From contig NZ_PPRU01000045.1 of NCBI RefSeq assembly GCF_002902285.1, positions 146,345 to 210,344 of the forward strand: a stretch of 64,000 bases of DNA, in the 5' to 3' direction. Position numbers and translations under genes: made by a program. How positions within the stretch are numbered: position 1 is the stretch's first letter; each line of letters begins with the position of its first letter. The notes below the pieces were generated by a model. The model saw only the letters and a program-made list of their open reading frames with translations. It was not told where the DNA came from and searched no databases. Below are positions 29,359-39,238 of this stretch, piece by piece. This stretch comes from Staphylococcus simulans (GTDB lineage Bacteria > Bacillota > Bacilli > Staphylococcales > Staphylococcaceae).

Positions 29359-30760
29359 TTGTTTCACCTTCCATTTCAAATAGCACATCTTCACATAACA
29401 TGTGGTCACGTAATTCAATACGTCTTGTCGGATAACGTTCAATGATATGTGGGTCATGCGTAACCATAATAATCGTTTGACCTTGTGCAACACGTTGTTG
29501 GAAAAGATCTAATAAATTAAACGTGTTGTGACTGTCTAAACCGAATGTTGGTTCATCAAGTAAAATAATATCAGCACGTGAACTTAAAGCAGTCGCAACA
29601 CTTAAACGTCGTTTTTGACCCATTGATAATTCGAAGGGATGTTGATCACGAACTGCTTCTAAATTCAATAATTCAATCAATTTTTCAGTTTCAGCTTTTG
29701 CGCTTTCGCCGCTGAAGTTGATGAAGATTTCCTCATAGACAGAATTCGTAATGAATTGCAGTTCTGAATTTTGATAAACCAGATACATATGCTGTGCTGC
29801 TTCTTTAATTTTATGAAGCGGTTGCCCATCATAAGACATCTCTCCGCGATATTTAATCAATTGCATCATAGACTCAAGTAAAGTGGTTTTACCTGCACCA
29901 TTTTTACCTGTGATGGTAATCCACTCACCATCGCCGATTGTGAGTTCAGGTACTTGAATGAGTGTTTTCTTACCACGTATGACTTCGCCATTTTCATATT
30001 TGAAGCGTGATGTTATGTCTTTATTCGGTAATAATTCAGCTTTAGGTGCATGGTCCCAAGCCTTTGGATGCCATACTCCATATTCAGTCAGCAAATCTTC
30101 GTGTTGATGTAAAATCACTTGAGGCGTATCATCTGCGATGATTTCCCCATGATGATTCATTAAAATAACACGATCCACATGTTCCCAAATGTGTTCCACT
30201 TTATGTTCTACAATCAAGACAGTTTGTTCTTGCCACATGTCTTTAATTTGATTCCATAAATCTTCTGTCGCATCCACATCTAACATGGCAGTCGGTTCAT
30301 CCAAGAATAATGTATCTGCTTCTTGAAGCACTGTTTCAGCAATTGCTAATTTTTGTTTCATACCGCCGCTTAATTGTTGAACCGTTTGTTTAGGACCAAC
30401 GTCTAAGTCGACTGATGTTAATGCTTGTTGAATTAAAGCGTCCATCTCTTTTCTCGGCACTTGTTTATTTTCTAACACAAATGCGAGTTCTTCATAAACC
30501 TTCGGCATACAAAATTGTGTGTCTGGGTCTTGGAAGATGACGCCGCTATTTAAATCGACTTCCAATGCGTCATATTTCATTGGAAGCTCGATTAGGTTCG
30601 GCACAATGCCGCTTAATACATTGAGTAAGGTACTTTTACCGCAGCCTGAAGGGCCGAGTAATAAGACCTTTTGTTTATCAGGTATTTCTATATCTAAACC
30701 ATCAAATATTTTATCTGGTGCATTTGGATATTTAAGTCGTAAATTTTGAGCAAGTAACAC
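29351..30760 (-). CDS. ECF transporter duplicated ATPase (YkoD-like)
   Basis: Two fused ABC ATPase domains in 469 residues, so one protein provides both nucleotide-binding sites. Seen: Walker A GPSGCGKSTLLN (about residue 35) and GKNGAGKTTLLE (about 285); signature LSGGMKQKLAIA and LSMGQKRRLSVA; Walker B FLDEPTAMLD and LLDEPTFGLD. The second signature has M in place of the first G (LSMGQ), common in EcfA-type pairs. Middle gene of the operon under the TPP riboswitch, so it powers uptake of a thiamine precursor. Confidence 0.93.
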   Translation of the reverse strand: MLLAQNLRLKYPNAPDKIFDGLDIEIPDKQKVLLLGPSGCGKSTLLNVLSGIVPNLIELPMKYDALEVDLNSGVIFQDPDTQFCMPKVYEELAFVLENKQVPRKEMDALIQQALTSVDLDVGPKQTVQQLSGGMKQKLAIAETVLQEADTLFLDEPTAMLDVDATEDLWNQIKDMWQEQTVLIVEHKVEHIWEHVDRVILMNHHGEIIADDTPQVILHQHEDLLTEYGVWHPKAWDHAPKAELLPNKDITSRFKYENGEVIRGKKTLIQVPELTIGDGEWITITGKNGAGKTTLLESMMQLIKYRGEMSYDGQPLHKIKEAAQHMYLVYQNSELQFITNSVYEEIFINFSGESAKAETEKLIELLNLEAVRDQHPFELSMGQKRRLSVATALSSRADIILLDEPTFGLDSHNTFNLLDLFQQRVAQGQTIIMVTHDPHIIERYPTRRIELRDHMLCEDVLFEMEGETNV

Positions 30761-30772
30761 GTTTATGTCTCC

Positions 30773-31348
30773 TTACAAATTGTCATAATCCTTTTTGGAA
30801 GCAGGGCGGAATAATTTTGTAACCCCAGTCTGATCCAGAGCTTTGACAAGATAATATGGGAAAATCCCAGCAAGTACAATCCCGCTGATACAACGGAAGA
30901 ATACATATAAGAATAAGTTCCATCCAGCAACTTCACCTAAATAACCATAGTAGAAGTCGATAGGGAAAGTAACTAATGCGGCTGCTAAACCAGCGAGCAC
31001 TGCTACCATTAATTTGCGTGATTTATAACGGAAAATCGCAAAAATAATTTCACACGCTAAACCTTGTAGTAAGCCGTAAACAATTGTCGCAATATCAAAG
31101 CGTCCCATAACAATTGTTTCCCCAGCACCAGCAGCGAATTCAGCTAACAGTGCAATACCGGCTTTCGGAATGATTAAGTAAGCCACAACAGCAGCTGCAA
31201 ACCACATACCGTAAGATAATTCTTCTAAGTGTAAGCCAGTCACTTGCATGGCTTTATACACTAAGTTCCAAATGTTGTAAATGATAGCAAAGATAACTGC
31301 GATTAACACAGTAACTAAGATATCTGAAAGCTTAAGTCCTTTAGACAT
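30773..31348 (-). CDS. ECF transporter S component, thiamine/HMP-specific (YkoE-like)
   Basis: Substrate-binding membrane subunit for hydroxymethylpyrimidine or thiamine. 191 residues, about five to six hydrophobic segments, beginning MSKGLKLSDILVTVLI and containing ELSYGMWFAAAVVAYLI-type segments of the YkoE family. The start at 31348 follows GGAGG; the frame extends upstream into the riboswitch terminator, which rules out the longer form. First gene of the operon. The riboswitch, rather than the protein motifs, fixes the thiamine link. Confidence 0.9.
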   Translation of the reverse strand: MSKGLKLSDILVTVLIAVIFAIIYNIWNLVYKAMQVTGLHLEELSYGMWFAAAVVAYLIIPKAGIALLAEFAAGAGETIVMGRFDIATIVYGLLQGLACEIIFAIFRYKSRKLMVAVLAGLAAALVTFPIDFYYGYLGEVAGWNLFLYVFFRCISGIVLAGIFPYYLVKALDQTGVTKLFRPASKKDYDNL

Positions 31349-31372
31349 AATGTCAATTCCTCCTATATAAAC

Positions 31373-31552
31373 AAAAAAACACGCAAACTTGTCTAGCAAG
31401 CAGCGTGAAAATAAGCATCAGAATACCCTGGTTCTACCCTGAAATCCTAAACCAGTTCATTCTTTACACTTTCCTACGCTAGTCTCAGCTAGATCAGGTT
31501 CGAAGGGTTTGAAGCTTTGTGCTTCATCTCAGTTCGAAACACCCCTAGTGTA
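31373..31552 (-). ncRNA. TPP riboswitch with transcription terminator
   Basis: On the minus strand the aptamer (about 31552 to 31464) carries the THI-box hallmarks in order: ACTAGGGGTG, CTGAGATGAA, ACCCTTCGAACCTGAT, and ACTAGCGTAGGAAAGTG. After about 55 bases an intrinsic terminator follows (31407-31373: CACGC/GCGTG with an inner CTTG/CAAG stem and a T-run). TPP binding should favour the terminator and switch off the YkoEDC genes. Class and direction are clear from these boxes. Confidence 0.95.
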
Positions 31553-31574
31553 TTTCTTTATTAGATTTATACTA

Positions 31575-31603
31575 AATGTATGCTTTTTCATAGGTTCTGT
31601 CAA
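31575..31603 (-). promoter_or_regulatory. promoter of the TPP-riboswitch operon
   Basis: Minus-strand TTGACA (31598-31603), 17-base spacer and TACATT (31575-31580), placing the start of RNA just before the aptamer. Confidence 0.6.
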
Positions 31604-31686
31604 GGTGATTTTAGATTTAAGCCAGAGAGAACGGGTATGAAAAAGGCAAGTTCACATTAAGATTACGTTAAATTGTGTATTTAGGA

Positions 31687-31715
31687 TTGAGCATAGCGTC
31701 TGAGTCTAATATACT
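31687..31715 (+). promoter_or_regulatory. promoter of the downstream membrane-protein gene
   Basis: TTGAGC (31687-31692), 17-base spacer, TATACT (31710-31715), 75 bases before the ATG at 31791. The rest of the 31553-31790 spacer shows nothing else notable. Confidence 0.6.
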
Positions 31716-31790
31716 ACCATAGAATGATTTACTTTAATTTTTAAAGACACAATGGAATTGTTCATATATAATAACTATGAGGTGAAAAAC

Positions 31791-33104
31791 ATGTCGTATA
31801 TAAAGAAGCACGCTGAAATCATTTATAGTTTGATTATTGGCATTGTTTCACTTTTCATTGGAATCATTGTATTACTCAATCTATCATTTATCCATAAACT
31901 TGCGAAGGGGAGCAAGGTTGACATACATATTAATAATGTGTGGGATTTCATCAATGCTTTCTTTGTTGAAATAATACGGATTATGAGTCAATTTATTGGT
32001 CATTTCCCAGTGGTCAGCGCCATCTTGATTATCTTGTTCGGTGTTGCATTACTATGGATTGGCTATTTATTATTTATGACTACAAAATATGATTATGATA
32101 TCTCAATTTTCTTCCTTATAATAGGAATCTTTTTCTTCCTCATCACAATCGTCTTTATGACACAAGTTTACGGCTTCTTTGCGATTGTATTCGTGGTTCC
32201 GTTTATTGTGCATATCGGATACATTGTGTACAAGGATGAGTTGAACAGTGCGCACCAAAAAGAGCACTATCTATGGATTATTTGTACGTACGGAATCAGT
32301 TATTTAATTTCTCAAATTTCGTTATATGGCAGAATCGAAAGTCATGAAATTGCGTTGATTGATATTTTAAGTGTCAACGCATTCTTCGTTGTCATGTGGT
32401 GTTTAGGTCAAATGTCTATTTGGAATTTCTTATTCCTTAGAAGATCATTGCCGCTAACTAAAGCAGAATTAGGCGAAGAAATGTTGTATTCACGTACAGA
32501 CAAGAACGGCACAATTAGCCAAACGAAAGAACAGCTGCGTGAAATTCAAGAACGTACACAAGAATTGACATACAGAACACGCAGAAGTATTGATTTAGAG
32601 AAAATCAGAAGAAAACGAGATAGTTTCAAAAAAGCAGTTAAAGATAAAGTCAATCTGCAAGAAGACGATTTCCCAACTTGGATGCGTCGTCCAAAATGGA
32701 TTAAACCGGGTATCGTTGAATTGATTTGCGGTGCGATCTTATTCCTATTTACCTTACTAGAATTAAACAACCGTAATGGCCTGTTTATGTCAGGTGATTG
32801 GGAATTATCACAAACATCATATGTAATCGAGTGGATCACACTCTTCTTATTGTTGCTTGTGATTATCGCTTATATCATTACAACATTGACGCATTTCTTA
32901 CGCGGTAAATTGTATTATGCGCAGTTGTTTATGGTGAGTATTTTATTCTTTAAATTGTTGACAGAATTTGTCAATATTATGATTCATGGATTATTATTAT
33001 CCATTTTTATTACACCGATTTTATTTATTATGCTTGTGGCGATTACGATTGCGTTTATTATCCAATTACGTACGCCAGCTAAAGTAGAATCACACAAAAG
33101 CTGA
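31791..33104 (+). CDS. multi-pass membrane protein of unknown function
   Basis: Not assigned to a family. 437 residues: four to six hydrophobic segments in the N-terminal half (residues 10-210), a charged cytoplasmic-type stretch of about 80 residues (EQLREIQERTQELTYRTRR, KIRRKRDSFKKAVKD), then four further segments to the end. No catalytic or ATP motif is visible. The start ATG at 31791 (MSYIKKHAE) has GAGGTG before it; an in-frame ATG 39 bases upstream has no ribosome site. Single gene with its own promoter and terminator. Confidence 0.8.
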   Translation: MSYIKKHAEIIYSLIIGIVSLFIGIIVLLNLSFIHKLAKGSKVDIHINNVWDFINAFFVEIIRIMSQFIGHFPVVSAILIILFGVALLWIGYLLFMTTKYDYDISIFFLIIGIFFFLITIVFMTQVYGFFAIVFVVPFIVHIGYIVYKDELNSAHQKEHYLWIICTYGISYLISQISLYGRIESHEIALIDILSVNAFFVVMWCLGQMSIWNFLFLRRSLPLTKAELGEEMLYSRTDKNGTISQTKEQLREIQERTQELTYRTRRSIDLEKIRRKRDSFKKAVKDKVNLQEDDFPTWMRRPKWIKPGIVELICGAILFLFTLLELNNRNGLFMSGDWELSQTSYVIEWITLFLLLLVIIAYIITTLTHFLRGKLYYAQLFMVSILFFKLLTEFVNIMIHGLLLSIFITPILFIMLVAITIAFIIQLRTPAKVESHKS

Positions 33105-33130
33105 GGGACTTAAGTTTCCTCGGCTTTTTT
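33096..33130 (+). terminator. terminator of the membrane-protein gene
   Basis: Stem AGCTGAGG/CCTCGGCT (one G-U) with a 10-base loop, then six T; it overlaps the stop codon region. Confidence 0.88.
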
Positions 33131-33215
33131 AATGGATTTGAGACGTTCTTTTTAGAAAGGAAGCGTCTGATACGTTAAGATAAAAGTAACTACACATAGA
33201 AGGCGGAATAATAAT

Positions 33216-34430
33216 ATGAAGACAGCAGTATTAAATAAAGGTAAAGAACAAAAGTATTTAAATCAGTATCCATTAGTGGATGAAGAAGATATTTATGAAC
33301 ATAGTCATTTAGAAGATGGTGATATTTTTCATATTGTGACTGATGATGGCCGATACATTGCGACAGCATACGTTGGGCGCCAACATAAAGGATTAGGTTG
33401 GGTCTTAAGCTATGATGCTGAAGAAGAAATTAATCAAGAATTTTTTGAAGCACTATTTGAAGAAGCTTTAGATTATCGTCAATACTACTTTGATATCGAT
33501 GGTACAAATGCATTCAGATTGTTTAATGCAGAAGGAGACGGTGTCGGCGGTTTAACAATTGATTACTACGATCGTCATTTATTAATCCAATGGTATTCAA
33601 AAGGGATTTATACGTTCAGAACTGATATTTTAGAAGCTGTTCAAGCTGTCTTTCCTTATACTTCAATTTTTGAGAAGACACGTTTTAAAGACAGTGAAGT
33701 ATCTAGTGGTTTCGTAACAGGGGAAGCACCGGAATTCCCAATTGTTATTGAAGAAAACTTTACGTTCTATAATGTTGATTTAGATGATGGACCGATGACA
33801 GGAATTTTCTTAGACCAAAAAGAAGTGCGTAAAAAATTACGTGATGTTTATGCACCTGACCGCAGTGTTTTGAATTTATTTAGTTATACAGGGGCATTCT
33901 CTGTCATTGCAGCACAAACAGCAGCAGAAACAACTAGTGTCGACCTTGCAAATCGTTCTAGAGGTTTGACAGAGGAGAATTTTGGGGTAAATGGTATTGA
34001 CCCGAAAACACAATATATTTATGTCATGGATACTTTTGACTTCTATCATTATGCGGCAAGACACAATAAGGCTTATGACACGATTGTTATTGATCCGCCA
34101 AGTTTTGCGCGTAATAAAAAGAAAGTCTTTACGGTTCAAAAAGACTATCATAAGTTGATTGAAGAAGCTTTACCTGTTTTAAATGATGGAGGTACTTTAA
34201 TTTTAAGTACAAACTCAAGTGCGTTAACTTCAAAAGCGTTTAAAAACATGATTAAGAGAACGCTTGATGCACAAGATGTAGATTTTGAAATTTTAGAAGC
34301 AATGGGACTTCCGAAAGATTTTAAAACACATCCGCACTATAAACCATCAAAATATTTAAAAGTAGTCTTTGTTCGGGTATCAGAAAAAGTGGAAGAAGTA
34401 ATAATCGAGGAGGACTATTATGGGGATTAA
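33216..34430 (+). CDS. class I SAM-dependent rRNA methyltransferase, RlmI-like
   Basis: Predicted 23S rRNA (cytosine-5) methyltransferase. 404 residues: an N-terminal PUA-type RNA-binding region (residues 1-75), a middle domain with GDGVGGLTIDYYD, and a Rossmann methyltransferase domain with NLFSYTGAFSV near residue 225 (SAM motif I) and DPPSFARNKKK near 290 (motif IV). E. coli RlmI (396 residues) has this layout; the modified base in staphylococci is inferred. It overlaps the next gene by 11 bases, so the two are probably co-transcribed. Confidence 0.88.
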   Translation: MKTAVLNKGKEQKYLNQYPLVDEEDIYEHSHLEDGDIFHIVTDDGRYIATAYVGRQHKGLGWVLSYDAEEEINQEFFEALFEEALDYRQYYFDIDGTNAFRLFNAEGDGVGGLTIDYYDRHLLIQWYSKGIYTFRTDILEAVQAVFPYTSIFEKTRFKDSEVSSGFVTGEAPEFPIVIEENFTFYNVDLDDGPMTGIFLDQKEVRKKLRDVYAPDRSVLNLFSYTGAFSVIAAQTAAETTSVDLANRSRGLTEENFGVNGIDPKTQYIYVMDTFDFYHYAARHNKAYDTIVIDPPSFARNKKKVFTVQKDYHKLIEEALPVLNDGGTLILSTNSSALTSKAFKNMIKRTLDAQDVDFEILEAMGLPKDFKTHPHYKPSKYLKVVFVRVSEKVEEVIIEEDYYGD

Positions 34431-34962
34431 AGATAAATTCATTAAAAAATCTACAGACAAAATTGGAAATAAAATGTTGAAAATTGATCCGGTCGTAGGT
34501 AAAGGGCGTTTACCGAAGAATAAAAAGGATTTAGCAAAAAGACGTGAACGCGCTGAAGAATTAGTAAGAAAGAAAGCATTATTGTCATCTTCAGCAAGTG
34601 TCATTCCGATTCCAGGATTAGATTTTGGGGTCGATTTAAAGCTGATGAAAGATATTATAGAAGATATTAATAAAATTTACGGTTTAGATCATAAAGAAGT
34701 GAACCGTATGAGTGATGATTTAAAAGAACGTGTATTAGTCGCAGCATCAATCCAAGGCAGTCAATTCATCGGACGTACGGTTTCAAAAGGTATCTTGAAA
34801 ATGGTCGTTAAAGATGTTGCTAAACGTACAGCTGCGAAACAAACAAGATGGTTCCCGGTTGTCGGTCAAGCGATCGCAGCATCAATCAGTTATTATTTCA
34901 TGAAAAAATTAGGTGACGAGCACATCGATAAATGTGAAAACGTTGCCAAAAAATTAATTTAA
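34420..34962 (+). CDS. conserved small protein with a VIPIPGLDFGVDL motif
   Basis: Function unknown. 180 residues, basic N-terminus (KDKFIKKSTDKIGNKML), then an amphipathic segment SSASVIPIPGLDFGVDL near residue 60 that resembles the PIPxxD motif of EcsC- or DUF697-like proteins, and a moderately hydrophobic C-terminal region near residue 145 (PVVGQAIAASISYYFMKKL). The family assignment is a suggestion only. AGGAGG lies just before the ATG inside the end of the methyltransferase gene, suggesting coupling. Confidence 0.75.
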   Translation: MGIKDKFIKKSTDKIGNKMLKIDPVVGKGRLPKNKKDLAKRRERAEELVRKKALLSSSASVIPIPGLDFGVDLKLMKDIIEDINKIYGLDHKEVNRMSDDLKERVLVAASIQGSQFIGRTVSKGILKMVVKDVAKRTAAKQTRWFPVVGQAIAASISYYFMKKLGDEHIDKCENVAKKLI

Positions 34963-35036
34963 AACCGAGTTGTCAATTAAATTGTGCATATTTTCACAAA
35001 AACGCTAAATTCATTGCCCTGTATGGATTAAAGAAA

Positions 35037-35100
35037 TTGAATTTAGCGTCATATTTTGGTAATGTTAAGGTGTAATAATGTTCAGGTGAGTCACTCACCA
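35037..35100 (+). promoter_or_regulatory. ptsHI promoter and leader palindrome
   Basis: TTGAAA (35037-35042), an 18-base spacer and TAATGT (35061-35066) form a possible promoter. A 10-bp inverted repeat with a 29-base gap (ACGCTAAATT 35002-35011, AATTTAGCGT 35041-35050) overlaps it. In the transcribed leader a perfect 15-base palindrome, GGTGAGTCACTCACC (35086-35100), lies 30 bases before the ptsH start. Their roles are unknown. Confidence 0.45.
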
Positions 35101-35129
35101 ATTAATGGATGCGAAGGAGAAAGATTATT

Positions 35130-35396
35130 ATGGAACAACAATCATACACTATCATCGACGAAACAGGTATTCATGCTCGTCCAGCTACAATGCTTGTACA
35201 AACAGCTTCAAAATTTGATTCAGATATTCAACTTGAATATAACGGTAAAAAAGTCAACTTAAAATCAATTATGGGTGTTATGAGCTTAGGCGTAGGTAAA
35301 GATGCTGACATTACTATCTATGCTGACGGAAGCGATGAAGCTGATGCAATTCAAGCTATCACTGACGTTTTATCTAAAGAAGGTTTAACTAACTAA
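35130..35396 (+). CDS. ptsH: phosphocarrier protein HPr
   Basis: General PTS phosphate carrier and, when phosphorylated on Ser46 by HPr kinase, cofactor of CcpA. 88 residues, almost identical to S. aureus HPr. Seen: the active His15 in [12 protein letters not shown] and Ser46 in [12 protein letters not shown]. The ATG at 35130 follows GAAGGAGAA; an in-frame start 21 bases upstream would add residues absent from HPr. The ptsI start follows after one base. Confidence 0.98.
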   Translation: MEQQSYTIIDETGIHARPATMLVQTASKFDSDIQLEYNGKKVNLKSIMGVMSLGVGKDADITIYADGSDEADAIQAITDVLSKEGLTN

Positions 35397-35397
35397 T

Positions 35398-37119
35398 ATG
35401 ACTAAAAATATTAGAGGGATTGCGGCATCTGATGGTGTCGCAATCGCAAAAGCCTATCTATTAGTAGAACCTGACCTATCGTTTGATAACGGAACAGTGA
35501 CTGATACAGAGGCTGAAGTTGCTAAATTTAACGGCGCACTTAACACATCAAAAGTTGAATTGACTAAAATCAGAAACAATGCCGAACAACAATTAGGCGC
35601 AGATAAAGCGGCTATCTTCGATGCACATTTATTAGTGCTTGAAGATCCAGAACTTATCCAACCTATTGAAGAAAAAATTAAAAATGAAAACGTTAATGCT
35701 GCTCAAGCGTTAACAGATGTTTCAAATCAATTTATCACAATATTTGAATCAATGGACAACGAATACATGGCAGAACGTGCAGCGGATATTCGCGACGTTT
35801 CTAAACGTGTATTAGCACACATCTTAGGTGTGGATTTACCAAACCCAAGTATCATTGATGAAAGTGTCGTTATTATCGGGAATGACTTGACACCTTCAGA
35901 TACTGCACAGTTGAACAAACAATATGTGCAAGGATTTGTGACAAACATTGGAGGCAGAACATCTCACTCTGCAATTATGAGCCGTTCTTTAGAAATCCCA
36001 GCAGTCGTTGGTACTAAAACGATTACTGAGGAAGTTGAAGCGGGCGACATCATTATTGTTGATGGTATGACAGGTGATGTTATTGTTAACCCAAGTGACG
36101 AAGTTGTAGCACAATATCAAGAAAAACGTGATAACTTCTTCAAAGATAAACAAGAATTACAAAAATTACGTGATGCTGAATCTGTAACAGAAGATGGTCA
36201 TCATGTAGAATTAGCTGCAAACATCGGTACACCAAACGATTTACCTGGTGTAGTTGAAAATGGTGCAGAAGGTATCGGATTATACCGTACTGAGTTCCTA
36301 TATATGGGTAGAGATCAAATGCCGACTGAAGACGAACAATTTGAGGCATACAAAGCAGTTCTTGAAGCAATGAAAGGCAAACGTGTGGTTGTTCGTACAT
36401 TAGATATCGGTGGAGACAAAGAATTACCTTATTTAGACTTACCTGAAGAAATGAACCCATTCTTAGGTTATCGTGCAATCCGCTTGTGCTTAGCACAACC
36501 AGAAATTTTCCGTCCGCAATTACGCGCGTTATTACGTGCTTCAGTATACGGAAAATTAAACATTATGTTCCCAATGGTTGCGACAATTCAAGAATTCCGT
36601 GATGCGAAAGCATTATTAGAAGAAGAACGTCAAAACCTTAAAAATGAAGGTGTTGAAGTTTCAGATGATATCGAAGTCGGTATCATGGTTGAAATTCCAT
36701 CGACAGCAGCACTTGCTGATGTCTTTGCGAAAGAAGTAGACTTCTTCAGTATCGGAACAAATGACTTAATCCAATATACAATGGCAGCTGACCGTATGTC
36801 AGAACGTGTGTCTTATTTATACCAACCATATAACCCAGCTATTTTACGCTTGGTACAACGTGTTATCGAAGCGTCTCATGCTGAAGGTAAATGGACAGGT
36901 ATGTGTGGCGAAATGGCCGGAGACCAAACTGCAATTCCATTATTGTTAGGTCTTGGATTAGATGAGTTCTCTATGAGTGCAACTTCAATCCTTAAAGCAC
37001 GTCGTTTAATCAGAAACTTAAGCGAAGCGCAAATGAAAGACTTAGCAGCGAAAGCAGTGAACTGTGCAACATCAGAAGAAGTTGTTGCTTTAGTAGAAGA
37101 CTATACGAAACATGCATAA
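35398..37119 (+). CDS. ptsI: PTS enzyme I
   Basis: Phosphoenolpyruvate-protein phosphotransferase, the first step of PTS sugar import, passing phosphate from PEP to HPr. 573 residues. Seen: the phosphorylated His in [15 protein letters not shown] near residue 190, the PEP-binding [10 protein letters not shown] and [13 protein letters not shown] near 450, and the catalytic Cys in GMCGEMAGD near 502. Co-transcribed with ptsH; it would supply HPr phosphate to the lactose PTS matching lacG. Confidence 0.98.
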   Translation: MTKNIRGIAASDGVAIAKAYLLVEPDLSFDNGTVTDTEAEVAKFNGALNTSKVELTKIRNNAEQQLGADKAAIFDAHLLVLEDPELIQPIEEKIKNENVNAAQALTDVSNQFITIFESMDNEYMAERAADIRDVSKRVLAHILGVDLPNPSIIDESVVIIGNDLTPSDTAQLNKQYVQGFVTNIGGRTSHSAIMSRSLEIPAVVGTKTITEEVEAGDIIIVDGMTGDVIVNPSDEVVAQYQEKRDNFFKDKQELQKLRDAESVTEDGHHVELAANIGTPNDLPGVVENGAEGIGLYRTEFLYMGRDQMPTEDEQFEAYKAVLEAMKGKRVVVRTLDIGGDKELPYLDLPEEMNPFLGYRAIRLCLAQPEIFRPQLRALLRASVYGKLNIMFPMVATIQEFRDAKALLEEERQNLKNEGVEVSDDIEVGIMVEIPSTAALADVFAKEVDFFSIGTNDLIQYTMAADRMSERVSYLYQPYNPAILRLVQRVIEASHAEGKWTGMCGEMAGDQTAIPLLLGLGLDEFSMSATSILKARRLIRNLSEAQMKDLAAKAVNCATSEEVVALVEDYTKHA

Positions 37120-37139
37120 TCATTGATAAAATATTAATA

Positions 37140-37186
37140 AAAACCGTGATGAAATGAATGTCCAATTCATTTTCATCGCGGTTTTA
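37140..37186 (+). terminator. terminator of ptsHI
   Basis: AAAACCG-GATGAAA-TGAAT pairs with ATTCA-TTTCATC-CGGTTTT across a 5-base loop, then TTATT. Confidence 0.9.
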
Positions 37187-37454
37187 TTAGTGTACAAACA
37201 TTTACTTATTATTTGAGTAATGTAATCAACATACAAAGAATTTAATTACGTGGTATATACTGTGTGTTTTACAAATTTGTGACAAAGATTTAAATTCTGT
37301 ATAAATATAATGAAAATCTTGATTAGAATAATTGTAAACTAGCATATGAGAGCGTAACATATAAGGTACTGTGTCTATGAACGCAGATTACAGCATAATT
37401 GTTTGAATCATTTACCTTAAAGGTAATTTAAAATAGAATGCATTCATTTTTAAG
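37187..37454. other. spacer between ptsI and the glutaredoxin-like gene
   Basis: AT-rich, no gene. Holds a 15-base palindrome TTACCTTAAAGGTAA (37412-37426) just beyond the stop of the minus-strand gene, without a T-run, and a lone TTTGTGAC half-site near 37275. Nothing else supportable is seen. Confidence 0.6.
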
Positions 37455-37691
37455 TCAGTCTTTATCGATATCGAGTAATGTGTTGATTTTATCTATGTCC
37501 ACTTGATACATAGGTGTGTCATCGATTAAGATAAATGGCGTTGAAAATGCATCGAAATCTATCATTTCATTGCGATATTGTGAGTTTGAAATATTTTTCT
37601 CAGTGTATGCAATGTGATGATGATCGAGATAATTTTTCACAAACTGACAAGGTGGACAGTCGTTTTGTGTATAAATGACTACATTCGGCAT
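37455..37691 (-). CDS. glutaredoxin-like (NrdH-type) thiol protein
   Basis: Small redox protein of thioredoxin fold, 78 residues. Seen: the redox pair in NDCPPCQFVK (Cys12, Cys15) and the cis-Pro segment FSTPFILID. In homologues such proteins reduce disulfides, for instance in ribonucleotide reductase, but no nrd genes are nearby. Single gene between ptsI and cydA, on the opposite strand. Confidence 0.85.
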   Translation of the reverse strand: MPNVVIYTQNDCPPCQFVKNYLDHHHIAYTEKNISNSQYRNEMIDFDAFSTPFILIDDTPMYQVDIDKINTLLDIDKD

Positions 37692-37882
37692 GTTTTATCT
37701 TCCTTTACATTTTATTGATGTGTTTACTGTATTAAAGGAACGATTAAAAATCAAGCAAATCGCCTATATTTGAATGTTTCAAGTTTTTTTGGATCTTGTG
37801 TAAACAATTTCCTCCACATTTCATCTGAGACGTTGCGGGCATTAGACAGTAACAAAAATATAGAGAAAAACAGGGTGATATT

Positions 37883-39238
37883 ATGGAAGCAGTAGAACTG
37901 AGCAGATTTTTAACTGCCATGACCTTAGCTGTGCATATTATCTTCGCGACTATCGGTGTGGGGATGCCGCTTATGTTCGCAATTGCTGAATTTCTTGGTG
38001 TTAAAAGAAATGACGCAAAATATATTACATTAGCTAAGAGATGGGCCAAAGGCTATGCGGTAACTGTTGCGGTAGGGGTTGTAACAGGTACGATTATCGA
38101 GTTGCAGCTGTCATTGCTTTGGCCACAATTTATGAAGATTGCAGGACACGTGATTGCCTTGCCATTATTCATGGAAGTCTTCGCATTCTTCTTTGAAGCA
38201 ATTTTCCTTAGTATTTATTTCTACACTTGGGAACGATTCAAAAACAAATGGACACATTTGATTATGAGTATTCCAGTGGTATTAGGCGGTACATTATCTG
38301 CCTTCTTCATCACATCAGTGAACTCATTTATGAATACGCCTGAAGGTTTCCAATTGAAAAACGGCAAAATGATTCATGTTGATCCAGTAGCAGCAATGTT
38401 CAACTCATCATTTGGTGTCAGAGCCTTCCACGTAATTACTACAGCAATTATGACAATGGCCTTTATTTTAGCGGCGATTGCAGCATTTAAATTATTGAAA
38501 AATAAATTTGAAAAAGACAGAGAATATCATAAGAAAGCATTGAAACTGACTATGATTGTCGGTTTAGTCTTTACACTAGGTTCTATGCTTGCTGGGGACT
38601 TATCAGCGAAGTTCTTACACAATGAACAACCTGAAAAACTAGCAGCATATGAATGGCATTATGATACTGAAAAACGTGCAGACTTAGTTCTGTTTGGTGT
38701 ACTAGATGAGAAAAATCAAGAAGTGCATGGTGCAATTAAAATTCCAGCATTACTCAGCTTCTTATCTGACAACAATATCAATACAGAAGTTGAAGGATTA
38801 AATGAATTCCCTAAAAATGAACAGCCGCCGTTAATTGTCCATTACTTCTTTGACTTAATGGTGACAAGCGGTATCTTTTGTTTCGTTGTTTCAGGTATTT
38901 ACGTCTTAACACGACTAGTTAAGAAATGGCGTAAGTTCTCAACACACAAAATATTGCTGTATGGCATATTATTAACAGGTCCTGCAGCTATGCTTGCGAT
39001 TGAGTTCGGCTGGTTCTTAACAGAAATGGGCCGTCAACCTTGGATTTTAAGAGGTTACATGAGAGTGTCTGAAGCAGCTACACATGCAGGCGGTTTACCA
39101 GGTGTTACCATCGCATTTGGTGTCGTATACTTCATCATCTTATTCACTGCAGCATATGTATTAATCCGTATGTTCAAGAATAACCCGCCATATAAAGATG
39201 TGGAAAAATTAGAAGAGAGCCGAGGTGAAGCATCATGA
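37883..39238 (+). CDS. cydA: cytochrome bd-type quinol oxidase subunit I
   Basis: High-affinity oxidase used when oxygen is low, and NO-tolerant; membrane, about nine helices. 451 residues. Seen: His18 in MTLAVHIIFATIG (heme b595/d side), VRAFHVITTAIMTMAF with the second heme His near residue 185, and GRQPWILRGYMRVSEAAT near 385. The quinol loop is the short form of Firmicutes. Upstream 190 bases show only a weak Rex-like half-site (TTGTGTAAACAA). Overlaps cydB by four (ATGA). Confidence 0.95.
   Translation: MEAVELSRFLTAMTLAVHIIFATIGVGMPLMFAIAEFLGVKRNDAKYITLAKRWAKGYAVTVAVGVVTGTIIELQLSLLWPQFMKIAGHVIALPLFMEVFAFFFEAIFLSIYFYTWERFKNKWTHLIMSIPVVLGGTLSAFFITSVNSFMNTPEGFQLKNGKMIHVDPVAAMFNSSFGVRAFHVITTAIMTMAFILAAIAAFKLLKNKFEKDREYHKKALKLTMIVGLVFTLGSMLAGDLSAKFLHNEQPEKLAAYEWHYDTEKRADLVLFGVLDEKNQEVHGAIKIPALLSFLSDNNINTEVEGLNEFPKNEQPPLIVHYFFDLMVTSGIFCFVVSGIYVLTRLVKKWRKFSTHKILLYGILLTGPAAMLAIEFGWFLTEMGRQPWILRGYMRVSEAATHAGGLPGVTIAFGVVYFIILFTAAYVLIRMFKNNPPYKDVEKLEESRGEAS

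Noticed and set aside
33131-33215. Hairpin AGACG...CGTCT before the rRNA methyltransferase gene
   Set aside because: Short, interrupted stem with no T-run and no known motif; could be chance in AT-rich DNA.
37692-37882. Rex site upstream of cydA
   Set aside because: Only a poor half-match (TTGTGTAAACAA) was seen; no convincing TTGTGA-N-TCACAA palindrome.
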